Position numbers and translations under genes: made by a program
Notes under the pieces: model-generated
Seen by the model: the letters and a program-made list of their open reading frames with translations, nothing else
What the model was told of the DNA's origin: nothing
Databases searched by the model: none
DNA from: Sedimentisphaerales bacterium
Lineage (GTDB): Bacteria; Planctomycetota; Phycisphaerae; Sedimentisphaerales; SG8-4
DNA length: 29,774 bases
Direction: 5' to 3'
NCBI GenBank assembly: GCA_016932895.1
Contig: JAFGCA010000665.1
Coordinates: 1 to 29,774, forward strand
Shown: positions 1 through 10,060 of the stretch, in pieces
Layout: every line of letters begins with the position of its first letter
Position numbering within the stretch: the first letter of the stretch is position 1

Positions 1-146
1 CGACGCGCGTGGAGCTGCAGGGCCGCATCGTGGGCTGTGTCCGCTCGCCGGGCAGCCGGATCGGCGGCGCATTGATGGGGCCGGCCGGCGCGATCGCGGG
101 TTGTCTGAAGAGCATCATTGAGAAGGCCGAGAAACAGGCGGCCTGA
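1..146 (+). CDS. rplJ: 50S ribosomal protein L10, C-terminal end (partial)
   Basis: The window opens inside this gene. The frame with codons starting at base 3 reads 47 residues and ends at TGA 144-146. The tail [19 protein letters not shown] followed by an Ile/Lys/Glu-rich helix and EKQAA is the usual end of L10, the helix that binds L7/L12 dimers in the ribosomal stalk. The next gene being rplL supports this strongly. L10 anchors the stalk on 23S rRNA; in many bacteria the L10-L12 complex also represses its own mRNA, but that site would lie upstream of the window. Assignment rests on the C-terminal motif and gene order only. Confidence 0.88.
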   Translation, partial: TRVELQGRIVGCVRSPGSRIGGALMGPAGAIAGCLKSIIEKAEKQAA

Positions 147-210
147 GGCGGTACGGGAGTCATTGCCAAAGATTAGGAACGGCCTGGATGGCTGTCCCGA
201 AAGGGTCAAA

Positions 211-228
211 CGAGACGGTGGAGTCTCG
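211..228 (+). promoter_or_regulatory. Hairpin in the rplJ-rplL spacer
   Basis: CGAGAC (211-216) and GTCTCG (223-228) form a perfect 6-bp stem with the 6-base loop GGTGGA. It lies 39 bases before the rplL start codon. No T-run follows, so it is not an intrinsic terminator. Inference: an RNA processing or stability element that helps give L12 its higher stoichiometry over L10, or simply a spacer fold. Confidence 0.4.
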
Positions 229-267
229 GCTACCATCAGGCGTTGAACGTGATAGGAGTTTATCCAA

Positions 268-714
268 ATGGCGGAAGAGCAAGCGACAGAAAGCACGCCG
301 GCCGAGCAGCCGAAGGAAGCCAAGGCGTGGAGCAGCGACGTTAAGGACCTGGGCGACAAGATCGTGGCCCTGACCTTGATGCAGGCCAAGGAGCTGGCGG
401 ATTACCTGAAGGAAGAATACGGGATCGAGCCGGCAGCCGGCGGTGCCGTGATGATGGCAGGGCCCGGACCGGCCGCCGGTGGCGCCGAAGAGGCCGAAGA
501 GAAGACCAACTTCGACGTGATCCTGGCCTCGTTCGGCGAGAAGAAGATTCAGGTCATCAAGGAAGTCCGGGCGATGACGGGGCTCGGCCTCAAAGAGGCC
601 AAGGAACTCGTGGACGGCTGCCCCAAGCCGGTGAAGGAAGGCGTGAGCAAGGAAGATGCCGAAGCCGCGAAGAAGCAGCTTGAGGACGCCGGCGCCGTGG
701 TCGAGATCAAGTAG
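268..714 (+). CDS. rplL: 50S ribosomal protein L7/L12
   Basis: Forms the flexible multi-copy stalk that recruits EF-G, EF-Tu and IF-2 to the ribosome. The 148-residue product has a N-terminal dimerisation region (about 22-56), an Ala/Gly/Pro/Glu hinge (about 54-80) and the conserved C-terminal domain (81-148) with the factor-binding segment [16 protein letters not shown] 268 has the Shine-Dalgarno TAGGAG at 253-258. It is about 20 residues longer than the common 120-128 aa form, because of an acidic, Thr/Glu/Pro-rich stretch at residues 1-20 before the dimerisation domain. It follows rplJ and precedes rpoB, as in most bacteria. Confidence 0.97.
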   Translation: MAEEQATESTPAEQPKEAKAWSSDVKDLGDKIVALTLMQAKELADYLKEEYGIEPAAGGAVMMAGPGPAAGGAEEAEEKTNFDVILASFGEKKIQVIKEVRAMTGLGLKEAKELVDGCPKPVKEGVSKEDAEAAKKQLEDAGAVVEIK

Positions 715-800
715 ATCTCTACCCTGACGTGTAAATCGATGGGATACGCACAAAGGTACAGCGGCGGCGATAGTTGATGGAAATGGCCGAGGAGCATCAG

Positions 801-3800
801 ATGGTTGGGCGAACAGTTCGCAATTTCGGCAAGATTCAGGACGGCGTGGAGATCCCGAACCTCGTCGCGGTGCAACGGAGCAGCTACGATAAGTTCCTGC
901 AAAAAGACGCGGCGCCCCTGAAGAGGGAGGACATAGGGCTTGAGGCCCTGTTTCGGGAGATTTTTCCTATCGAAAGCTACGATAAGAAAATGACCCTGGA
1001 GTATCTCTGTTACGAGCTGGAGAAGCCCCACTATACGCCGCTGGAATGTCGTCAGTTGCGCTTGACGTATGCGTATCCCATCAAGGTCCATTGCCGCCTG
1101 CGATCGGAAAAGGGCGCGGATCTGGCCGAGCAGGCGATCTATCTGGGTGAGGTCCCCGTGATGATCGGGGGCGGTGAGTTCATCGTCAACGGGGCGGTTC
1201 GGGTTATTGTCAACCAGCTTCACCGAAGCCCGGGTGTGGATTTCCTGATCGAGAGCAAGGAAGGCGACCGGGTGTTGCACGGTGGGCGAGTCATCCCGGA
1301 GCGCGGCAGTTGGATTGAGATCGGCGTGACCCAGAAGGATATTGTGGTGGTCAAGATCGACCAGTCCAGCAAGATCCCGGCCACCGTCTTTCTGCGGGCG
1401 ATCAGTCCGGATTTTGGCACGACCGAGCAGATTCTACGCTATTTCTACCCGACGAAGAACGTTGCGGTGAGCAAGCTGACGGCGGACATGTGGGCGGTCG
1501 GTCCGATCGTGGACACGGAGACCGGCGAGATTCTCGTCGAGGCCGGCGCCCAGATCAGCGACAAGGTCTCCCTGATCCAGCAAAGCGGGCTCAAGAAGGT
1601 GGAAGTCATCACGGAAGTCCGCGATGCGATCATCCTGAATACGCTGGCCGAGGATGATTGCCCGAGCCACGAGCAGGCGCTGCTGAAGTTCTATATGCGG
1701 CTGCGTCCGGGCAATCCGCCGAACCAGGAAAAGGCGGCGACGTTCTTTGCCGAGAAGTTTTTTGATTCGAACCGGTATCGGCTGGGCAAGGTCGGGCGGT
1801 TCCGCCTGAATCGCAAGTTTGGGCAGAACGTCGACGAAGATGAAATGACGCTTCGGCCGGAGGATTTCCTCAACACGATGAAATACATGCTCGCGTTGCG
1901 GAACAACGAAGGCGAAGTGGACGACATCGACCATCTGGGCAACCGCCGGCTGCGGACGATCGATGAGCTGGCGGCCGACGAGATACGCAAAGGCCTGCTG
2001 AAGCTGCGCCGCACGGCGCAGGAGCGCATGAGCATCAAAAGGGACGCCGAAGAGCCCCCGCGCGTCGCGGACCTGATCAACTCCAAGAGTGTGGCCAGCA
2101 GCATCAACTATTTCTTTGGACGGGGCGAGCTGAGCCAGGTGGTCGACCAGACCAATGCCCTGAGCCAGCTCACGCACGAGCGGCGTTTGTCGGCGCTGGG
2201 GCCCGGTGGTTTGAACCGCAGGCGGGCCGGCTTTGAAGTGCGCGACGTGCACATCAGCCACTACGGGCGAATCTGCCCGATCGAGACGCCGGAAGGGACC
2301 AACATCGGTCTGATTTCGTCGCTGGCGATTTTTACGGCGGTCGACGAGTATGGATTCCTGCTGACCCCGTATCGCAAGGTCAAGAGCGGGAAAGTCACGG
2401 ACGATATCGCGTATCTGCGGGCTGACGAGGAAATGCTTGCCGTGTTCGCTCCTCCCAGTGCGGCCGACCCGAAGACGATGAAGATTCGCGAAGAACTGGT
2501 GCTGGCCCGCAAGGGTGGCGAGCTGGCGCAAACGCCCCGTACCGAGGTGGATTACGTGGACGTTTCGCCGAAACAGATTGTGGGCGTTTCGGCGTCGCTG
2601 ATCCCGTTTCTCGAGCATGATGACGCCAACCGCGCCTTGATGGGCTCGAACATGCAGCGGCAGGCGGTGCCTCTGCTCAAGACCGAATCGCCGCTGGTGG
2701 GCACCGGCATGGAAGATGTCGTGGGGGCGAACTCGAGCATGGTGGTGCGGGCCGGCAGCAGCGGTACCATCACGGCCGTGGACGCCACGCATATCGTCAT
2801 CAACCACACCGATGAGTACCTCCTGGAAAAATTCGTCGGCCTGAACGAACGCACGTGTCTGAACCAGACGCCGATTGTCAAGCTGGGCGAGAAAGTCAAG
2901 ACCGGGCAGGTCATCGCCGACGGAGGCGGAACCTCCCAGGGCGTGCTGGCGCTGGGCAAGAACGTGCTGGTGGGCTTCGTTTCCTTCGATGGATTCAATT
3001 TTGAAGACGCGATCATCGTCAGCGAGAGGTTGTGCAAGGACGATACCTTCACCAGCATCCACATCGATGAGTTCACCGCGGAGGTCCGCGAGACGCGGCT
3101 GGGAAAAGAGGAGTTCACGCGCGACATCCCGAACGTGAGCGAAAAGGCGCTGCGCAACCTCGACGAGCGCGGGGTCGTCCGCGAGGGTACACGCGTCTGT
3201 CCCGGCGACATCCTGGTGGGCAAGGTGGTCCCCAAGAGCAAGGTGGAGCTGACGCCGGAAGAGAAGCTCTTGCACGCGATATTCGGACGAGCCGGAGAGG
3301 ATGTGAAGAATGATTCCCTCGAGCTGCCCAGCGGCTACGAAGGGGTCGTGATCAAAACGGAAGTCTTTACCCGGCGGGGGGCCGGCGGCGACGACCAGAA
3401 GAAGACGTTGGCCGAGGAGGTCAAGAAGTACGAGGCCGAGGTCCACGCCCGAGCCTGCAGCATCTTCCGGCAGATGATCGACGCCATCCACGAGCAGATG
3501 GAGGTCAACATTGTCGATCCGTCCACGCGGCAGAAGGTGGGCGCCAGCGAAGACGACGAGGTGATCTACGAGCAGATCGAGAACTTCGACGTCAAATGGG
3601 CCCGGCCCGCTGCGCTGCGCGACGATGTCAAGAAAATCGTGGACAAGTTCTGGGTCAAGATCACGAATCTGGAGGAGGAAAAGGCCCGCCGCATCGAGCG
3701 ACTCAAACACGGTGACGAGCTGCCCAGCGGCGTGCTGCAAATGGCCAAAATCTACGTGGCGATAAAGAGAACACTCTCGATCGGCGACAAGATGGCCGGA

Positions 3801-4559
3801 CGTCACGGCAACAAGGGTGTGATCGCCAAGATCATGCCGGAAGAGGATATGCCCTTCCTGGAGGACGGCACGCCCCTGGATATCCTGCTGAACCCGCTGG
3901 GGGTGCCCAGCCGTATGAACGTCGGGCAGATCCTGGAGACCCATCTGGGGCTGGTGGCCCGCGTCCTGGGGTTCGATGCGGTAACGCCGGTTTTTGACGG
4001 CGCGACCGAAGAGGATATTCACACCCTCAGCGAAGAGGCCAACAATCGCATGGCCCGGCGCCGCGTCGAACTGCAAGAGAGTGGGGAAGCCCCGCCGGAC
4101 GATGAGTTGTTCATCCATGTGCCCAAGTTGCTGAAGACGCAATTGTACGATGGAAGAACGGGCGAGCCGTTTGATCAGAAAGGGACGATCGGCTGCATCT
4201 ACATGATGAAGCTGCACCATTTGGTAGACGACAAGATTCACGCCCGGGCCACGGGACCGTACAGTCTGATCACCCAGCAGCCGCTGGGAGGCAAGGCACG
4301 CACGGGAGGGCAGCGCTTCGGTGAAATGGAAGTGTGGGCCCTGGAAGGCTACGGGGCGGCCTACACGCTTCAGGAAATGCTGACGGTCAAGAGCGACGAC
4401 GTGGAGGGACGCACGAAGATCTATGAGTCGATGGTCAAGGGACAGAACAGCCTGGAAGCAGGGACGCCGCTGTCCTTCGATGTCTTGTGTAACGAGATCC
4501 GCGGGCTGGGATTGAATATCCAGCTCGAAAAGAAACGCCTGGGACAGACGGCTCTGTAG
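801..4559 (+). CDS. rpoB: DNA-directed RNA polymerase subunit beta
   Basis: The beta subunit forms one half of the polymerase active-site cleft and the rifampicin pocket. From ATG 801 the product is 1252 aa, shorter than E. coli (1342). This start is chosen because GAGGAG at 789-794 sits 6 bases before it and the protein then begins VGRTVRNFG, close to the family start; in-frame ATG 783 and 777 and TTG 774 add up to nine residues but have only AAAGG at 752-756, too far away. Landmarks are the rifampicin cluster (about 439-467), the block [31 protein letters not shown] near the active site, and the C-terminal [20 protein letters not shown] that meets beta-prime. Several rifampicin-cluster residues differ from E. 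coli (see findings). A 40-bp gap leads to rpoC. Confidence 0.97.
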   Translation: MVGRTVRNFGKIQDGVEIPNLVAVQRSSYDKFLQKDAAPLKREDIGLEALFREIFPIESYDKKMTLEYLCYELEKPHYTPLECRQLRLTYAYPIKVHCRLRSEKGADLAEQAIYLGEVPVMIGGGEFIVNGAVRVIVNQLHRSPGVDFLIESKEGDRVLHGGRVIPERGSWIEIGVTQKDIVVVKIDQSSKIPATVFLRAISPDFGTTEQILRYFYPTKNVAVSKLTADMWAVGPIVDTETGEILVEAGAQISDKVSLIQQSGLKKVEVITEVRDAIILNTLAEDDCPSHEQALLKFYMRLRPGNPPNQEKAATFFAEKFFDSNRYRLGKVGRFRLNRKFGQNVDEDEMTLRPEDFLNTMKYMLALRNNEGEVDDIDHLGNRRLRTIDELAADEIRKGLLKLRRTAQERMSIKRDAEEPPRVADLINSKSVASSINYFFGRGELSQVVDQTNALSQLTHERRLSALGPGGLNRRRAGFEVRDVHISHYGRICPIETPEGTNIGLISSLAIFTAVDEYGFLLTPYRKVKSGKVTDDIAYLRADEEMLAVFAPPSAADPKTMKIREELVLARKGGELAQTPRTEVDYVDVSPKQIVGVSASLIPFLEHDDANRALMGSNMQRQAVPLLKTESPLVGTGMEDVVGANSSMVVRAGSSGTITAVDATHIVINHTDEYLLEKFVGLNERTCLNQTPIVKLGEKVKTGQVIADGGGTSQGVLALGKNVLVGFVSFDGFNFEDAIIVSERLCKDDTFTSIHIDEFTAEVRETRLGKEEFTRDIPNVSEKALRNLDERGVVREGTRVCPGDILVGKVVPKSKVELTPEEKLLHAIFGRAGEDVKNDSLELPSGYEGVVIKTEVFTRRGAGGDDQKKTLAEEVKKYEAEVHARACSIFRQMIDAIHEQMEVNIVDPSTRQKVGASEDDEVIYEQIENFDVKWARPAALRDDVKKIVDKFWVKITNLEEEKARRIERLKHGDELPSGVLQMAKIYVAIKRTLSIGDKMAGRHGNKGVIAKIMPEEDMPFLEDGTPLDILLNPLGVPSRMNVGQILETHLGLVARVLGFDAVTPVFDGATEEDIHTLSEEANNRMARRRVELQESGEAPPDDELFIHVPKLLKTQLYDGRTGEPFDQKGTIGCIYMMKLHHLVDDKIHARATGPYSLITQQPLGGKARTGGQRFGEMEVWALEGYGAAYTLQEMLTVKSDDVEGRTKIYESMVKGQNSLEAGTPLSFDVLCNEIRGLGLNIQLEKKRLGQTAL

Positions 4560-4599
4560 ATTTGATTGTCGAATGCTGAGTTTGTAAAGGGGCTTTTGA

Positions 4600-7500
4600 A
4601 TGTTAGGGAACATCTACGATCGAATTAATGACTACGGTTCGGTCAAGATCTCACTGGCCAGTCCGAACGATATTCGCAGCTGGTCTTTTGGGGAAGTGCG
4701 GAAGCCCGAGACGATCAATTACCGGACCTATCGTCCTGAGAAGGACGGGCTGTTTTGCGAACGGATCTTCGGGCCCGAGCGGGACTGGGAATGCGCCTGC
4801 GGCAAGTACAAGGGGACGAAGTTCAAGGGGATCATCTGCGATCGTTGCGGCGTGAAGGTGACCCACAGCCGGGTGCGGCGCAAACGCATGGGGCATATCA
4901 ACCTGGCGGCGCCGGTGGTGCACATCTGGTTCTTCAAGTCGATTCCCAATCGGCTCGGCACCGTTCTCGGCATGAAGTCTTCGGATCTGGAGAAAGTCGT
5001 TTATTTCCAGGATTACGTCGTTGCCGATCCGGGTACGACGCCGTTGAAAGCAGGGCAGCTTCTCAGCGAGGAAGAGTGCCGGGAAGCGGCCAGCAAGTAT
5101 GGCAACTCGTTCAAGGCGGCCATGGGGGCCGAGGCGATCAAGATGCTGCTGGAGGGGCTGGACCTGGAGGGGCTCAGCGGCGAGCTTCGCCAGGCCATCA
5201 CCAAGACCAACAGCAAGCAGAAGATCAAGGACCTGACCAAGCGGCTCAAGATCATCAACGAGATCAAGAACAGCGAGAACAAGCCGGAGTGGATGGTCCT
5301 GGATGCGATTCCGGTGATTCCGCCGGACCTGAGGCCGCTGGTGTTGCTGGAGAGGGACAATTTCGCCACGAGCGATTTGAACGACCTGTACCGGCGTATC
5401 ATCAACCGGAACAACCGGTTGAAGAAGCTTATCGACCTCAACGCGCCGGAAGTGATCATTCGCAACGAGAAACGCATGCTCCAGCAGGCGGTGGATTCGT
5501 TGCTGGACAACGGGCGCTGCCGCCGGCCGGTGCTGGGCAGCAACAACCGGCCGTTAAAGTCCCTCACGGACATGATCAAGGGCAAGCAGGGTCGGTTCCG
5601 GGAGAATCTGCTGGGCAAACGCGTGGACTATTCGGCGCGTTCGGTGATCGTGGTCGGCCCCGATCTGAAGCTGTACCAGTGCGGGCTTCCCAAGAAGATC
5701 GCGTTGGAGCTGTATCAGCCGTTCATCATTCGCAAGCTCAAGCAACACGGGTACGCCGACACGATCAAGAGCGCCAAGCGCATGATCGAGCGGCGGGACG
5801 AGCAGGTTTGGGATATCCTCGAGGAAGTCATTCACCAGCATCCGGTGTTGCTGAACCGGGCCCCGACTCTCCACCGTATGGGCATTCAGGCGTTTGAGCC
5901 GGTCCTGGTGGAAGGCAACGCGATCATGCTTCATCCGCTGGCGTGCAAAGGCTTTAACGCCGACTTCGACGGCGACCAGATGGCGGTGCATCTGCCGTTG
6001 AGCGTTGAGGCGCAAGCCGAGACCCATATCCTGATGATGACGACGAACAACATTTTCTCGCCGGCCAACGGTTCGCCGATGGTGGGGCCGTCCCAGGATA
6101 TGGTGATGGGGAACTACTATCTGACGGTCACTCTGGAGGATCTGAGGCCTTCGATCGGTGCGGCGGCCGAAGAAGGTCCGAAGCCGCCGGTTTTCCGGGA
6201 TGCCTTTGAGGCCATGATGGCCTACGACATGGGCAAGATCGGTCTGCACGACAAGATCCGGGTCCGTATTCCTCACCGTCTGGTCATAGACAATTCCGGC
6301 AAGACGATCGTTCTGTACGAGGACGGCGATGAGAAGGGCGCCGCCAAGGCGCATGTGGTCGAAACGACGGTGGGCCGATGCATCTTCAACGATATTCTGG
6401 CCGAGGGCATGCCGTTTTACAACCAGACGATGTCGCAGAAGAGGCTCAGTCGCGTCATCAGCGACTGCTTCGTGTATTCGGGCAGTGCCGAGACGGTGGG
6501 CTTGCTCGACCGGATCAAGGATGTCGGATTTCGCTATGCGACACTTGCCGGGCTGAGTTTCGGACTGACCGATCTGAAAATCCCCGCGAAGAAGGCCGAG
6601 ATCATCTCGGACACGGAAAAACGCGTCAGCAAGATTTACAAGAACTACAACGAGGGCGTTCTGACCGAGCGCGAACGGTACAACCAGGTGATCGATGCCT
6701 GGACGAATGCGCGTGTGGCCGTTACGAATGAAATGATCCGGGGTCTGAGGGAAGATACGAAAGACGACGGGACTCCCTATCTGAATCCGATCTATCTGAT
6801 GAGCGATTCCGGGGCCCGCGGCAGCATCGACCAGATCCAGCAGCTTGCGGGGATGCGGGCGCTGATGGCCAAGCCCAGTGGCGAGATCATCGAGACGCCG
6901 ATCAAGTCGAACTTCCGCGAGGGGCTGACCGTGCTGGAGTATTTCAGCTCGACTCACGGGGCGCGCAAGGGTCTGGCCGATACGGCGTTGAAGACCGCCA
7001 ACTCGGGCTATCTGACCCGGAAACTGATCGACGTGGCGCAGAACGTGATCATCATCGAGCTCGATTGCCAGACGTTACAGGGCATTACGAAGACGAGCGT
7101 CAGCCGCGGCGACCAGGTGGATATTCCGCTGTCGCAACTGATTATCGGCAGGACGGCACGAGACAACATCCGCAATCCGATCACCGACGAGATGATCGTG
7201 CATGAGAATGAGGTGATCACGCCGGAAATCGCCGGCAAAATCGAGGCGTTGGGTCTCGATGCGATCCGGGTGCGCAGCCCGCTGACGTGCGACAGTCCGT
7301 TTGGGGTGTGCGCCAAGTGCCACGCCTGGGACATGAGCAGCGGGCGGCTCGTCGAGGAGGGCTCGGCCGTGGGGATCGTGGCCGCCCAGTCCATCGGTGA
7401 GCCGGGCACCCAGTTGACGCTGCGGACCTTCCACACCGGCGGTGTGGCTTCCCGTGCGATCCTGGAGCGCGAGCAGAAGGCCACGCAGTCCGGCACGGTG

Positions 7501-8979
7501 CAGTATCGTGATATCAACGCCGTTTCGCTGCAGCGCGATGATGGGACCACTGTGGTGGTGGCCCTGAAGCGCAACGGCGAAATTGCGCTGCTGGATCAGA
7601 AAGAACGGGAACTCGACAAGTTCAAGGTTCCTTACGGCGGGATCATCACGGTCGAGGACGGCCAGAAGGTCAAGGCCGGGGTGACCCTGTTCCAGTGGGA
7701 CCCGCACCGTACGCCGATCCTGGCCGAGATTGCCGGCATTATCCGGTTCGTGGACATCGTGGAGGGCGAGACGGTTCAGACCGAAGAGTTGCGGGTGAGG
7801 ACCTCCCGGCTCAAGGCCAAGGACAGCGAGGTCAAGGTCCTCGAGCGTCCCGTGGTCATCGAGCACAAGGGCGACAAGCACCCGCAGATCATCATCGAGG
7901 ACGCCAAGGGCAAGATCCTGGACGTGCACTACCTGCCTGCGGGGGCGCGCATCGAGGTGGTTGAGGGCCAGGAGGTGCAAGCCGGACAGTTGCTCGCCCA
8001 CCAGCCCCGAGCCACCGGCGGAACGCAGGATATTACCGGTGGCCTGCCGCGCGTGACCGAGGTCTTCGAGGCACGCAAGCCGAAGGGACCGGCCGCTATG
8101 GCCGAAATCAGCGGTCGGGTCGAACTGAGAAGTGATAAACGCAAGGGCAAGATGACCATCACCATTCGCAACGAGAGTGGGATGGAGAAGGAACACCACG
8201 TCCCGCGGGATCGCCATTTGAACGTCCACACCGGCGACTTCGTCGAGGCCGGGGACGCCCTGACCGATGGGCCGCTGGTGCCCCACGATATTCTGCGCAT
8301 CAAGGGCGAAGAAGCGGTGCAGAGATATCTCATCGGGGAAATCCAAAACGTGTATCGCTCTCAAAACGTCAATATCAACGACAAGCACATCGAGATCATC
8401 ATTTCGCAGATGATGCGGAAGGTGGAAATCGATTCTGTGGGCGACAGTTCGTTCCTGCCCGGTGAGGTGGTGGACAAGTTTGTCTTCCGCAAAGAGAACG
8501 ATCGTTTGAGCAACAGCCTGAAGATTGCCGATACCGGGGATGTCTCCGAGGTGCAGGAAGGGCAGGTCCTGGACAAGAAGGACTTGGCGCGGATGAACGA
8601 GAAGGTCGAGGTGTTGGGTGGGACGCCGGCCAAAGGGCGCAAGCCGCGACCGGCGACGGCCAAGACGCTGTTGCTGGGAATCACCAAGGCCTCGCTGTGG
8701 TCGGACAGCTTTATTGCGGCGGCAAGTTTCCAGGAAACGACAAAGGTATTGACGGAAGCGGCCTTGGCCGGTAAAGTAGACGAATTGCACGGTTTGAAAG
8801 AGAACGTGATCTTAGGCCACCTGATTCCGGCCGGGACGGCGTTCAAGCCGCATCTGGAATTGAAAGTCAAGCACCTTGTCGAAGCGCCGCTGCCGAAGGA
8901 ATTGATGGGCGTCAGGGAGGAGAAAGAGGCCGAGGCCAAGGCCGAATCGAAGGTCAAGGAAGTGCTTGGTATCGAGTAG
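4600..8979 (+). CDS. rpoC: DNA-directed RNA polymerase subunit beta-prime
   Basis: Catalytic subunit of RNA polymerase, 1459 aa. The N-terminal zinc ribbon has Cys65, Cys67, Cys80 and Cys83. The absolutely conserved NADFDGD motif lies at residues 453-459, with Asp455, Asp457 and Asp459 holding the catalytic magnesium. The second zinc site is visible around [11 protein letters not shown], and the trigger-loop stretch [14 protein letters not shown] follows soon after. ATG 4600 has AAAGGGG at 4586-4592. It is about 50 residues longer than the E. coli protein, with extra charged sequence at the C-terminus (Glu/Lys/Ala-rich end). Co-transcription with rpoB is expected from the 40-bp spacing; no terminator is seen between them. 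Confidence 0.98.
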   Translation: MLGNIYDRINDYGSVKISLASPNDIRSWSFGEVRKPETINYRTYRPEKDGLFCERIFGPERDWECACGKYKGTKFKGIICDRCGVKVTHSRVRRKRMGHINLAAPVVHIWFFKSIPNRLGTVLGMKSSDLEKVVYFQDYVVADPGTTPLKAGQLLSEEECREAASKYGNSFKAAMGAEAIKMLLEGLDLEGLSGELRQAITKTNSKQKIKDLTKRLKIINEIKNSENKPEWMVLDAIPVIPPDLRPLVLLERDNFATSDLNDLYRRIINRNNRLKKLIDLNAPEVIIRNEKRMLQQAVDSLLDNGRCRRPVLGSNNRPLKSLTDMIKGKQGRFRENLLGKRVDYSARSVIVVGPDLKLYQCGLPKKIALELYQPFIIRKLKQHGYADTIKSAKRMIERRDEQVWDILEEVIHQHPVLLNRAPTLHRMGIQAFEPVLVEGNAIMLHPLACKGFNADFDGDQMAVHLPLSVEAQAETHILMMTTNNIFSPANGSPMVGPSQDMVMGNYYLTVTLEDLRPSIGAAAEEGPKPPVFRDAFEAMMAYDMGKIGLHDKIRVRIPHRLVIDNSGKTIVLYEDGDEKGAAKAHVVETTVGRCIFNDILAEGMPFYNQTMSQKRLSRVISDCFVYSGSAETVGLLDRIKDVGFRYATLAGLSFGLTDLKIPAKKAEIISDTEKRVSKIYKNYNEGVLTERERYNQVIDAWTNARVAVTNEMIRGLREDTKDDGTPYLNPIYLMSDSGARGSIDQIQQLAGMRALMAKPSGEIIETPIKSNFREGLTVLEYFSSTHGARKGLADTALKTANSGYLTRKLIDVAQNVIIIELDCQTLQGITKTSVSRGDQVDIPLSQLIIGRTARDNIRNPITDEMIVHENEVITPEIAGKIEALGLDAIRVRSPLTCDSPFGVCAKCHAWDMSSGRLVEEGSAVGIVAAQSIGEPGTQLTLRTFHTGGVASRAILEREQKATQSGTVQYRDINAVSLQRDDGTTVVVALKRNGEIALLDQKERELDKFKVPYGGIITVEDGQKVKAGVTLFQWDPHRTPILAEIAGIIRFVDIVEGETVQTEELRVRTSRLKAKDSEVKVLERPVVIEHKGDKHPQIIIEDAKGKILDVHYLPAGARIEVVEGQEVQAGQLLAHQPRATGGTQDITGGLPRVTEVFEARKPKGPAAMAEISGRVELRSDKRKGKMTITIRNESGMEKEHHVPRDRHLNVHTGDFVEAGDALTDGPLVPHDILRIKGEEAVQRYLIGEIQNVYRSQNVNINDKHIEIIISQMMRKVEIDSVGDSSFLPGEVVDKFVFRKENDRLSNSLKIADTGDVSEVQEGQVLDKKDLARMNEKVEVLGGTPAKGRKPRPATAKTLLLGITKASLWSDSFIAAASFQETTKVLTEAALAGKVDELHGLKENVILGHLIPAGTAFKPHLELKVKHLVEAPLPKELMGVREEKEAEAKAESKVKEVLGIE

Positions 8980-9010
8980 TTTATGAACGTTATGATTTGA
9001 GATTTGACTT

Positions 9011-9382
9011 ATGCCGACAATCAATCAGTTAGTCCGGAAACCGAGGGCGAAATCCAAGGGACATAAGCGTGTGTCTGACATCAGCGGTTCGCCGCAGAAG
9101 CGGGGAGTGTGCTTGATTGTCAGGACGCAGACGCCCAAGAAGCCGAACTCGGCGTTGCGGAAGGTCGCGCGTGTGCGGCTGACCAATGGCAAGGAAGTGA
9201 CCGCCTACATCCCCGGCATCGATCACAATCTGCAGGAGCACAGTACGGTGATCATTCGCGGCGGCCGTGTCCGGGACCTGCCCGGCGTGCGCTATCACAT
9301 TGTCCGCGGCGTGCTCGATTGTGCCGGCGTTTCCGGTCGCCAGCAGGGCCGCAGCAAGTACGGCGCCAAGAAGGGCAAGTAG
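9011..9382 (+). CDS. rpsL: 30S ribosomal protein S12
   Basis: S12 lies at the decoding centre and controls tRNA selection accuracy. The 123-residue product has the family start [10 protein letters not shown], the decoding loop [11 protein letters not shown] (Lys43 and Lys44 present) and the second loop [12 protein letters not shown]. Asp89, the usual site of RimO methylthiolation, is present. Residue 88 is Arg (codon CGG at 9272-9274) where E. coli and most bacteria have Lys; see findings. ATG 9011 follows rpoC by 31 bases and has no good Shine-Dalgarno; only TTGAG-like sequence at 8997-9001 is nearby, so coupling to rpoC translation is possible. It is first of the str-type group, with rpsG next. 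Confidence 0.97.
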   Translation: MPTINQLVRKPRAKSKGHKRVSDISGSPQKRGVCLIVRTQTPKKPNSALRKVARVRLTNGKEVTAYIPGIDHNLQEHSTVIIRGGRVRDLPGVRYHIVRGVLDCAGVSGRQQGRSKYGAKKGK

Positions 9383-9435
9383 TCCTCCGGGATTGACAAC
9401 GATTCGAAAACCGTTTTAAGACGATTGAGAGTACT

Positions 9436-9909
9436 ATGGCCAAAAAGTTTACAGCTTCCGCCGAGCAGTTGCAGCCGGATCCGAAGTACAACAGCAAGCT
9501 GGTTGCCAAGTTCGTGAATTGCATGATGTGGGGCGGCAAAAAGAGCACCGCCCAACGGGTTTTCTACGATGCCATGGGCATCGTCGAGGGCAAGATCAAA
9601 GATGCGCCCCCGCTGGAGATCTTTGAGACGGCGATCAACAACGTCAAGCCCCTGCTTGAGGTCCGCAGCAAGCGTGTCGGCGGTGCGAGCTATCAGGTTC
9701 CCATGCAGGTCAACCCGAAGCGGCAGCAATCGCTGGCGTTCCGGTGGATTCTGGCCTCGGCCCGGGGCAAGAAGGGCAAACCGATGTCGCAGCGGCTGGC
9801 ATCCGAGTTGCTCGACGCCTACAACAAGCAAGGCGGCGCCATGACGACGCGCGACAACGTGCACCGTATGGCGGAGGCGAATAAGGCATTTGCCCACTTC
9901 GCCTGGTAA
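9436..9909 (+). CDS. rpsG: 30S ribosomal protein S7
   Basis: Primary 16S rRNA-binding protein that starts assembly of the 30S head and contacts E-site tRNA. It is 157 aa, the normal length, with the typical internal stretches VNCMMWGGKKSTAQ, VRSKRVGGASYQVP and the C-terminal TTRDNVHRMAEANKAFAHF. A weak GAGAG (9427-9431) precedes ATG 9436. In E. coli S7 is the autoregulator of the str operon, binding between rpsL and rpsG; here that spacer is 53 bases with no evident strong fold. A strong terminator follows directly (9926-9965), so rpsG looks like the last gene of its transcript. Confidence 0.97.
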   Translation: MAKKFTASAEQLQPDPKYNSKLVAKFVNCMMWGGKKSTAQRVFYDAMGIVEGKIKDAPPLEIFETAINNVKPLLEVRSKRVGGASYQVPMQVNPKRQQSLAFRWILASARGKKGKPMSQRLASELLDAYNKQGGAMTTRDNVHRMAEANKAFAHFAW

Positions 9910-9925
9910 AGACGTACGATCATTG

Positions 9926-9965
9926 CTGCCACGGAGAATTCGTAAGAACCCGTGGCAGTTTTTTT
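9926..9965 (+). terminator. Intrinsic terminator after rpsG
   Basis: CTGCCACGG (9926-9934) pairs perfectly with CCGTGGCAG (9950-9958), giving a 9-bp GC-rich stem with a 15-base loop, followed at once by seven T residues (9959-9965). This is the clearest Rho-independent terminator in the window. It begins 17 bases after the rpsG stop and separates rpsL-rpsG from fusA. Confidence 0.9.
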
Positions 9966-10060
9966 ATGCGTAGACCGGAAAGGTTTCGGGAGACGCAGGA
10001 GAATTGTGACACGGCTCATAGTTACACGAGCGACATTGGCAAGATTGGCTGTGCAGGGAA

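Noticed and set aside
1434..4613. 1059-codon open frame on the minus strand opposite rpoB and the start of rpoC
   Set aside because: Antisense shadow caused by GC-biased third positions of rpoB; translation resembles no known family and has no ribosome binding context.
7075..8790. 571-codon minus-strand frame opposite rpoC
   Set aside because: Shadow frame; low-complexity His/Leu/Arg-rich translation and full overlap with a certain gene.
8966..8996. Promoter-like TTGGTA and TATGAT at the end of rpoC
   Set aside because: Spacing is 19 bases and the -35 match is weak; it would leave a leader of under 10 bases before rpsL.
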